From NCBI RefSeq assembly GCF_004402405.1, contig NZ_SOFE01000012.1, positions 1-64,000 on the forward strand: a DNA stretch of 64,000 nucleotides, in the 5' to 3' direction. This document shows positions 58,041-64,000 of this stretch, one piece after another. The notes beneath the pieces are model-generated. The model was not told where the DNA came from, searched no databases, and saw only the letters and a program-made list of their open reading frames with translations. Source of the DNA: Cryobacterium levicorallinum. GTDB lineage: Bacteria; Actinomycetota; Actinomycetes; Actinomycetales; Microbacteriaceae. A program made the position numbers and the translations under genes. Position 1 is the stretch's first letter. Every line of letters starts with the position of its first letter.

Positions 58041-59609
58041 ATGACCGAGGACACTTTCGACCGAGACGTCGTACGTTCCTTCAAACAGTTCATGGACCGC
58101 GTCGTCGCCAACGCGGATGACCGCGGCCGGTCCGCGCTGTCACCGCTCGGCGAGAAGGTCACCGAGCACCTCGGCGCTGACGCGTCGACCTTGCCGGTCG
58201 TGTCTGAGACCCTCGCCGATCATCGACTGGTGGATGCCGATATCGCCCTGACCGGCCTCAGCGGCCCCGACCCTGATGCATTGCTCGGCGTATCCGGCGG
58301 CCAGCAGCGGTTTCACTCCACCCTTTCCGAGCTCGTGGCCAGCCCGTTCCAGGGGTTCGGCCCCGGTCCGGTGGACTACTCGGCCAGGGCGACCGGTCCG
58401 ACGTCGACCCGTCAGGTGGTCTCCTTCGGACTCCGTCTCCTCCACTTTGACGGACAACCGCTTGCGGTGCTGCAGCGCGCCGCGAACCCGCAATTCGGGC
58501 GAAACACCGCCGAACTCGAAATCATGGCAGTCGCGCCGGAGATCGTGAACGCCTTTCTGGCTCACCTGCGCGAGCTCATGATCGAGCACAGCGTGCTGCG
58601 CGGGCAGGTGCTCTCATTCGTGCAAACCGAATACGGGTCCGGCGCCGGAATCACCTTTCTGGAACGCCCCCTCGTGCCCGCTGCGGCGATCGTGCTGCCG
58701 GAGGGCATCCTCGGCACCATTTCCGACCACGTCATCGGAATCGGTGAGCAACGCCAGGCGCTGCTCGCCGCCGGCCAGCACCTGAAGCGCGGCGTGTTGC
58801 TCTACGGTCCTCCCGGCACCGGCAAAACCCTCACCGTGCGCCACCTGCTGAGCGAAACACCGGGCATCACGGCCGTACTGCTCACCGGGTCCAGCATCGT
58901 GCACATCGCTGCAGCCGCAGAGATCGCGCGCACCTTTGCGCCCTCCATCGTCGTGCTCGAAGACATCGACCTGGTCGCGATGCAGCGCCACGCCACGCCG
59001 CAGCCGCTGCTGTTCGAGGTGCTCGACGCTCTCGACGGACTCGACGGTGACGCCGATGTGGCGTTCGTCATGACCACCAACCGGGTCGAAGTCCTCGAGC
59101 GAGCCCTCGCCGAACGGCCCGGCCGGGTCGACCTCGCCGTCGAGGTGCCATTGCCCGCGCTGGCAGAACGCGAGCGGCTGTTCCGCCGCTATGCCGAGGC
59201 CCTGCCGTTCGGCCCGGCCGCGCTTGATGCGGCTGCCCTGCGTGCGGAGGGCGTGACCGGGTCCTTCGCGAAGGAACTCATCCGCCGTGCCGTGTTGCGC
59301 GCCGCGCTCCGGTCCGAACCCGTTGACGACGACGATTTGCAGGTCGCCCTCGACGATTTGTTGTCAGCGGGTGCGGCCCTGACCCGGCGACTCCTGGGCA
59401 CAAGCAGCGGCGAAAATGAGCGCTGGCAGCCCGATGATGAGCCAGGCGACGGGCCGAACGGCGGCAGCTACGTTCCACTGCACGGTGCGGCGGCCGTAAT
59501 GACGCGCCAATTCGCCTCCTTCAGGGCGAGCGGTAGCACCCCGCCAGTCACGGTCAAGCCACCCGCCGACGTCCCGGGCGCACCTGACCATACCGACGAA
59601 ACTCACTGA
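58041..59609 (+). CDS. AAA family ATPase, classical type, single module
   Basis: 522 residues with one AAA module. Walker A GPPGTGKTLTVRHLL is near residue 256, Walker B SIVVLEDIDLVAM near 302, sensor 1 MTTNRVEVLERALAERPGRVDLAVE near 343. The second-region arginine of classical AAA proteins is in ERPGR. Residues 1-250 are a poorly conserved N-domain. The C-terminal 75 residues are low complexity (DEPGDGPNGGS). Unfoldase or remodelling activity is likely from the fold; the target is unknown. AAGGA precedes the ATG. Confidence 0.88.
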   Translation: MTEDTFDRDVVRSFKQFMDRVVANADDRGRSALSPLGEKVTEHLGADASTLPVVSETLADHRLVDADIALTGLSGPDPDALLGVSGGQQRFHSTLSELVASPFQGFGPGPVDYSARATGPTSTRQVVSFGLRLLHFDGQPLAVLQRAANPQFGRNTAELEIMAVAPEIVNAFLAHLRELMIEHSVLRGQVLSFVQTEYGSGAGITFLERPLVPAAAIVLPEGILGTISDHVIGIGEQRQALLAAGQHLKRGVLLYGPPGTGKTLTVRHLLSETPGITAVLLTGSSIVHIAAAAEIARTFAPSIVVLEDIDLVAMQRHATPQPLLFEVLDALDGLDGDADVAFVMTTNRVEVLERALAERPGRVDLAVEVPLPALAERERLFRRYAEALPFGPAALDAAALRAEGVTGSFAKELIRRAVLRAALRSEPVDDDDLQVALDDLLSAGAALTRRLLGTSSGENERWQPDDEPGDGPNGGSYVPLHGAAAVMTRQFASFRASGSTPPVTVKPPADVPGAPDHTDETH

Positions 59610-59799
59610 CCGGCACTGACCGGCACCGACAGACCCTGACGAGTTGTCGCCGAACCTGCAGATCTTTTGCTCACTCTCACCAGGATGACCAAAGCCACGC
59701 CCTAGCCAGCGCGGCAACCAGTCATGGTTAGGCTTAAGGGGTGCGATGGCGCCACGAGCGCCAAAGCCTCACAATCGTGAACCGAATTGGAGAACCAAG

Positions 59800-62346
59800 T
59801 TGCCTGGAGAAAATCTCACCCGCATCGAAGCCCAGGAGCGCGCCGCGCTCGTGACCGTCGCGAGCTACGACGTCGTGCTCGATCTCACTACCGGTCCAAC
59901 CACCTTTGGCAGCACCACCACGGTGCGCTTTATTGCGACCCCCGGCGCCTCGACCTTCATCGATGCCATTACTTCCACGGTGCACTCGGTGACCCTCAAC
60001 GGCGGGGCGCTCGACCCGGCCGTCGTGAGTGACGGCATCCGTATTCAGCTGGACGGCCTGCAGGCCGAAAACGAGCTCATCGTCGTCGCCGACGCGCTGT
60101 ACACCAACACCGGAGAGGGCCTGCACCGCTTCGTCGACCCGGTCGACAACGAGGTCTATCTCTACAGCCAGTTCGAGGTGCCCGACTCTCGCCGCGTCTT
60201 CGCCGTGTTCGAGCAGCCCGACCTCAAGGCGAAATTCGCTTTCACCGTCACCGCGCCGAGCAAGTGGCAGGTCGTGTCCAACTCAACCACCCCCGAGCCG
60301 ACCGACGCCGGCAACGGTGCCAGCACGTGGGCGTTCGCACCGACCCACGTGATCTCGAGCTACATCACCGCCCTCATCGCCGGCCCATACGCCGTCGTGC
60401 GCGGCGAACTCGTTTCGAGCGACGGACGCACCATCCCGCTCGGTGTGTTCAGCCGCAAGAGCCTCAGCGAATATCTCGACGCCGACTACATCCTCGAGAA
60501 AACCCGCCAGGGCTTCGCCTACTACGAGGAGAAGTTCGGCTACGCCTACCCCTTCGACAAGTATGATCAACTGTTCGTGCCGGAGTTCAACGCCGGCGCC
60601 ATGGAGAACGCCGGCGCGGTTACCTTCACCGAAACGTACATCTTTCGTTCCAAGGTAACCGACGCCATCAAGGAACGCCGCGTCGTCACCATTTTGCACG
60701 AGCTCGCCCACATGTGGTTCGGCGACCTCGTCACCATGACCTGGTGGAACGACCTCTGGCTCAACGAGAGCTTCGCCGAGTGGGCGTCGACCATCGCCAC
60801 TGCCGAGGCCACCGAGTGGCATGAAGCCTGGACCACGTTCGCCGTCATGGAGAAGAGCTGGGCCTACAAGCAGGACCAGCTTCCCTCGACCCACCCGGTC
60901 GTCGCCACAATTCGCGACCTCGACGATGTGCTCGTCAACTTTGACGGCATCACCTACGCCAAGGGTGGCTCTGTACTCAAGCAGCTCGCCGCCTGGGTCG
61001 GCATCGACGCGTTCTTCACCGGCGTCGGCTCCTACTTTCAGAAGCACCAGTGGGGCAACACCGAGCTTTCCGACCTGCTGGTCGAGCTCGAGGCTGCCAG
61101 CGGCCGCGACCTCAGCGGCTGGGCCCAGCTCTGGCTCGAGACCGCCGGCGTCAACACCCTGCGCCCAGAGATCGCCGCGGACGAGACGGGCACGATCACC
61201 GGCTTCACTGTGCTGCAGACTGCGGCCGCCGACTACCCCACGATTCGCCCGCACCGCCTCGCGATCGGTTTCTACACCTTCAACGACGCGCAGAAGCTCG
61301 TGCGCACGCATCGCGTCGAGCTTGACGTTGACGGTTCGACAACGGATGTCCCCGCTCTCGTCGGCCAGAAACGCCCAGACCTGATTCTGCTCAACGACGA
61401 CGACCTCAGCTACGCCAAGGTGCGCCTCGACCCGGTTTCGGAGGCCGTCGCGCTCGAGCACCTCTCGGCTATTGAGAGCCCGCTCGCCCGCGCCCTGGTC
61501 TGGGGTTCGGTCTGGGACGCCACCCGCGACGCCGAAACCACGGCCCGCGACTTCGTGCGCCTGGTGCTGAACAATGTCGCCACCGAAACCGAGTCGACCA
61601 CGCTGCGCACCGTGCTTGGCCAGGTCGTGCTCACCGCGAGCTACTACGTGGCGCAGCCGTACCGCGAAGCCGTCACAACCGAGGTCGCCGATGCACTCTG
61701 GGCGCTCGCCCAGGGCGCGGCGGCGGGAAGCGATGCCCAGTTCCAGTTCGTGAAGTTCTTCGCCTCCGTCGCAGCCACCCCCGCTCAGCTTGAGAACGTG
61801 GCTGCGCTGCGTTCGGGCAGCACCGTGCTCGATGGCCTGACCGTCGACACCGACCTGGCTTGGGAGCTGCTCACCGCTCTCGCGGCCGGTGGCCGCGCTG
61901 ACGCCGCTGAGATCGACGCGGCCCTCGCGGCCGACAACACGGCGACCGGCGCACAGTCGGCTGCCCTGGCCCGGGCCGCACTGCCCACTGCGGAGGGCAA
62001 GCTCGTCGCCTGGTCGTCGCTGATCGATGTTGACACGGCTGCGACGACCATCGTGCGCACGACGGCCGCGGGGTTCCTGCGGGTGAACGACTCAGGCCTG
62101 CTCGAGCCGTTCGTCTCGACCTACTTCGAGATGCTGCAGCGAGTGTGGGAGGCGCGCAGCTTCTCGATCGGCGAAAAGCTCGTGATCGGCCTCTACCCGG
62201 CACCGCTGAACAACCAGGCCCTCGCCGACGCGACGAAGACCTGGCTCGACGCGAACCCCGAGCCGGCCGCTCTGCGTCGCCTCGTGGTCGAGAACCTGGC
62301 CGGAGTCGAGCGCTCGCTTCGCGTGCAGGCTCGCGACGCCGAATAG
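59800..62346 (+). CDS. pepN: Aminopeptidase N (M1 family)
   Basis: 848 residues. The exopeptidase motif GAMENAG is near residue 266; the zinc site is HELAHMWFGDL near 301, with the third ligand Glu in WLNESFAEW about 19 residues later. It removes N-terminal residues from peptides in the cytoplasm. I use the TTG at 59800: GGAG lies seven bases upstream and the protein then starts PGENLTRIEAQER, as in other actinobacterial PepN. An ATG at 59746 is in frame but has no ribosome-binding site. A strong terminator follows. Confidence 0.95.
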   Translation: MPGENLTRIEAQERAALVTVASYDVVLDLTTGPTTFGSTTTVRFIATPGASTFIDAITSTVHSVTLNGGALDPAVVSDGIRIQLDGLQAENELIVVADALYTNTGEGLHRFVDPVDNEVYLYSQFEVPDSRRVFAVFEQPDLKAKFAFTVTAPSKWQVVSNSTTPEPTDAGNGASTWAFAPTHVISSYITALIAGPYAVVRGELVSSDGRTIPLGVFSRKSLSEYLDADYILEKTRQGFAYYEEKFGYAYPFDKYDQLFVPEFNAGAMENAGAVTFTETYIFRSKVTDAIKERRVVTILHELAHMWFGDLVTMTWWNDLWLNESFAEWASTIATAEATEWHEAWTTFAVMEKSWAYKQDQLPSTHPVVATIRDLDDVLVNFDGITYAKGGSVLKQLAAWVGIDAFFTGVGSYFQKHQWGNTELSDLLVELEAASGRDLSGWAQLWLETAGVNTLRPEIAADETGTITGFTVLQTAAADYPTIRPHRLAIGFYTFNDAQKLVRTHRVELDVDGSTTDVPALVGQKRPDLILLNDDDLSYAKVRLDPVSEAVALEHLSAIESPLARALVWGSVWDATRDAETTARDFVRLVLNNVATETESTTLRTVLGQVVLTASYYVAQPYREAVTTEVADALWALAQGAAAGSDAQFQFVKFFASVAATPAQLENVAALRSGSTVLDGLTVDTDLAWELLTALAAGGRADAAEIDAALAADNTATGAQSAALARAALPTAEGKLVAWSSLIDVDTAATTIVRTTAAGFLRVNDSGLLEPFVSTYFEMLQRVWEARSFSIGEKLVIGLYPAPLNNQALADATKTWLDANPEPAALRRLVVENLAGVERSLRVQARDAE

Positions 62347-62367
62347 TTAGCACCAACGAGCACTGCG

Positions 62368-62400
62368 AACCCCGCGACCAGCCAGGTCGCGGGGTTTTCC
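62368..62400 (+). terminator. Intrinsic terminator after pepN
   Basis: aaccccgcgacc and ggtcgcggggtt form a perfect 12-bp stem with a five-base loop, followed by a short T run, 21 bases beyond the pepN stop. Confidence 0.93.
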
Positions 62401-62549
62401 CGTGCGCCGACGCGTTCACAGCCAATCGAGAGGATGCCGCTGCCGGCGTTCTCTGCACCGGGTTGCGCTGGCCGCGTGGGTGATCGGTCACCAGCGACCG
62501 GGGCTACCTCCCGGGTACCGCCGAGGCCCCTCGGTAGACTGGCTTGGAT

Positions 62550-63680
62550 ATGAACTGGGAAACTTTCTGGGCCAACCTGGCCACCTCCATCGCTGGTATT
62601 CCGTGGACCGATTACGTCGGAAAGATTTTCGCCATTGCGGCAATTATCGTCGTCGCCTTCGCACTGCGCTGGGCTCTGCAATTCGTGATTCGCCGGGTCG
62701 TGCAACAGATCGTCTCTGGCGTCAAGAAGAACCAGAAGGTCGACGACACCCAGGCGCTGAACGTCTCCCCCCTGGCTGCCGTGCGCGTCGTGCAGCGCTC
62801 GCGCACACTCGGCGCGGTGCTGGCGAACATCGTCAACGTGTTCATTCTGATCACCGCACTGTTGCTCATCATCACGACCCTGAACAAAGACATCCTCGGC
62901 TCCTTCGCGCTGCTGACCGCGGCGATCGGCGCCGGCCTCGGTTTCGGTGCGCAAAACATCGTCAAGGACATCCTCAACGGCTTGTTCATGGTGGTGGAGG
63001 ATCAGATCGGCGTTGGCGACATCGTCGACGTGGGATTCGCATCCGGTGTCGTCGAAACGGTCGGAATTCGCATCACGCAGGTGCGCGATGTCGACGGAAC
63101 GCTCTGGTTCGTGCGCAACGGTGAGATTCTGCGGGTCGGCAACATGTCGCAGGGCTGGGCCCGCGTCATCATCGACCTCGCCATCCCCTACAGTTCCGAC
63201 GTGGAGGCCGTGCAGGACGAGCTGCTGCGCGTCGCCAGTGCCCTGGCCTCGAGCCGCAAGTGGCGCGCCTATATCCTCGAAAAGCCGGAGATCTGGGGCC
63301 TCGAGTCGATCACCGCCGAAGCCCTCGTCACCCGGCTAGTGGTCAAGACCCGGGTCTCGGCCAAGTGGGACTTCGCCCGCGATCTTCGCCTGCACATGAA
63401 GAAGGCCCTGGACGGCATGGGCGTTCCGCTGACCCCGCTCAACAGCGTCGTCATGACCACCGGCGACGGCACCATCGACGGCTCGACCGTTGAACCGGTC
63501 GAGGGTGCCCTCGACGCGGCCGAAGAGGCCGCGGCAGCCGTGCCCGACGTCGTAGCCGGCGTGCGCACCGGTCCGGTCGCGGTGCGGAAGCCCCGCGGGC
63601 CGCGCAAGGCCAAGCCCAAAGACGTGCCGGCTCCGATGAAGGCACCAGACCCCGAAGTTCGCGGCGACGGCATTGACTGA
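62550..63680 (+). CDS. Mechanosensitive ion channel (MscS family)
   Basis: 376 residues. Helices lie near residues 20-45 (FAIAAIIVVAFALRWALQFV) and 90-125; the pore-lining helix is around LLTAAIGAGLGFGAQNIVKDILNGLFMVVEDQIGVGD, the family signature. The beta domain (VDVGFASGVVETVGIRITQVRD) and the cytoplasmic vestibule follow. The C-terminus is a charged, low-complexity extension (PRGPRKAKPKD). It opens under hypo-osmotic stress to release solutes such as the trehalose and proline made elsewhere in this window. TAGACT lies nine bases before the ATG. Confidence 0.93.
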   Translation: MNWETFWANLATSIAGIPWTDYVGKIFAIAAIIVVAFALRWALQFVIRRVVQQIVSGVKKNQKVDDTQALNVSPLAAVRVVQRSRTLGAVLANIVNVFILITALLLIITTLNKDILGSFALLTAAIGAGLGFGAQNIVKDILNGLFMVVEDQIGVGDIVDVGFASGVVETVGIRITQVRDVDGTLWFVRNGEILRVGNMSQGWARVIIDLAIPYSSDVEAVQDELLRVASALASSRKWRAYILEKPEIWGLESITAEALVTRLVVKTRVSAKWDFARDLRLHMKKALDGMGVPLTPLNSVVMTTGDGTIDGSTVEPVEGALDAAEEAAAAVPDVVAGVRTGPVAVRKPRGPRKAKPKDVPAPMKAPDPEVRGDGID

Positions 63681-63707
63681 CCCGTACCGAAGAGAAAGCT
63701 GCACCGA

Positions 63708-64000
63708 ATGACCTCTGAACGACACCCGACCGATCAGCCCGCCACCCCCGCCGGCGTGCACCTGCGCGATGGCGAGAACGGCCCTGCCGCGGTGTCGACG
63801 TTCTTCGACGAGGTCGGTGGAACGCCATTCTTCGAAAGGCTCGTGCACGATTTCTATGTGGGCGTTGCGACCGACCCGGTGCTGAAGCCGATGTATCCCG
63901 AAGAGGATCTCGGCCCGGCCGAACACCGGCTGGTCATGTTCCTCGAGCAGTTCTGGGGCGGTCCAGGCACTTACAGCGAGCAGCGCGGTCACCCGCGTCT
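63708..64000 (+). CDS. Truncated globin (group II, GlbO-like), 5' part
   Basis: 97 codons are visible and the frame runs off the window. After a variable N-terminus the sequence [68 protein letters not shown] matches group II truncated haemoglobins: the B-helix FERLVHDFY, the PMYPEEDL turn, then [13 protein letters not shown] with the usual heme-site residues. Such globins bind oxygen and handle NO or peroxide. It starts 27 bases after mscS, probably in the same operon. Confidence 0.93.
   Translation, partial: MTSERHPTDQPATPAGVHLRDGENGPAAVSTFFDEVGGTPFFERLVHDFYVGVATDPVLKPMYPEEDLGPAEHRLVMFLEQFWGGPGTYSEQRGHPR

Overview
This window is chromosomal DNA from a high-GC actinomycete. Gene order and content point to the family Microbacteriaceae (inference): a DUF222/HNH gene, an Lsr2 nucleoid protein, the rplU-rpmA-obg-proB / proA / nadD / rsfS block, an RNase E/G with a long low-complexity tail, the tig-clpP1-clpP2-clpX block, an ileS-folC-DUF4233-ndk operon behind an actinobacterial T-box, and a Rv2466c-like mycothiol-type thioredoxin-fold protein. 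I cannot fix the genus. I see no insertion sequence, prophage, CRISPR array or replication origin; this is almost entirely ordinary chromosome with dense, often overlapping genes.

Layout. 1-384: C-terminus of a DUF222/HNH protein. 597-8216 (minus): glgX/treX, treY and treZ, which convert glycogen-like glucans to trehalose, followed by a small DNA-binding protein and an enoyl-CoA hydratase. 8217-9077 (plus): a decayed N-terminal fragment of a pyruvate-oxidase-like gene, in frame with a small membrane protein. 9098-10236 (minus): a PGPGW membrane protein, a YchJ-like protein and lsr2. 10554-10629: tRNA-Ala. 10703-18644 (minus): rsfS, a hypothetical membrane protein, nadD, a small membrane protein, proA, two tandem PUA-less proB genes, obg, rpmA and rplU. 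18895-25407: a DUF4031 gene, then (minus) rne/rng, a YraQ-type permease, its TIGR03943 partner and a membrane-anchored propeller-like protein. 25726-26325: VKOR. 26380-32042 (minus): ndk, DUF4233, folC and ileS under a translational T-box.

32379-37508 (plus): an oligopeptide ABC transporter (binding lipoprotein, two permeases, and one protein carrying both ATPase domains). 37630-40967: valS, a GNAT acetyltransferase and a small hypothetical gene. 40983-41816: a methyltransferase. 41907-43970: an M3 metallopeptidase, separated from a BenE-type transporter by a perfect 18-bp inverted repeat. 45281-49602 (minus): clpX, clpP2, clpP1 and tig, then tRNA-Pro and (plus) tRNA-Gly. 50048-53798 (minus): a multicopper oxidase lipoprotein, an Fpg/Nei glycosylase, rpiB and a Rv2466c-like protein. 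53964-57157 (plus): an MHS-type MFS transporter and an unusual SDR protein with a Cys4 motif. 57158-57696: a MazF/antitoxin pair under a palindromic operator. 57807-62346: a tiny lipoprotein, an AAA ATPase and pepN. 62550-64000: an MscS channel and the start of a truncated globin.

The main themes are translation and protein quality control (aminoacyl-tRNA synthetases, L21/L27/Obg/RsfS, trigger factor, ClpXP, PepN, Dcp), compatible-solute synthesis (trehalose and proline), and stress or redox functions. At least ten genes have a TAnnnT hexamer ending 6-7 bases before the start codon, the arrangement expected for leaderless mRNAs.
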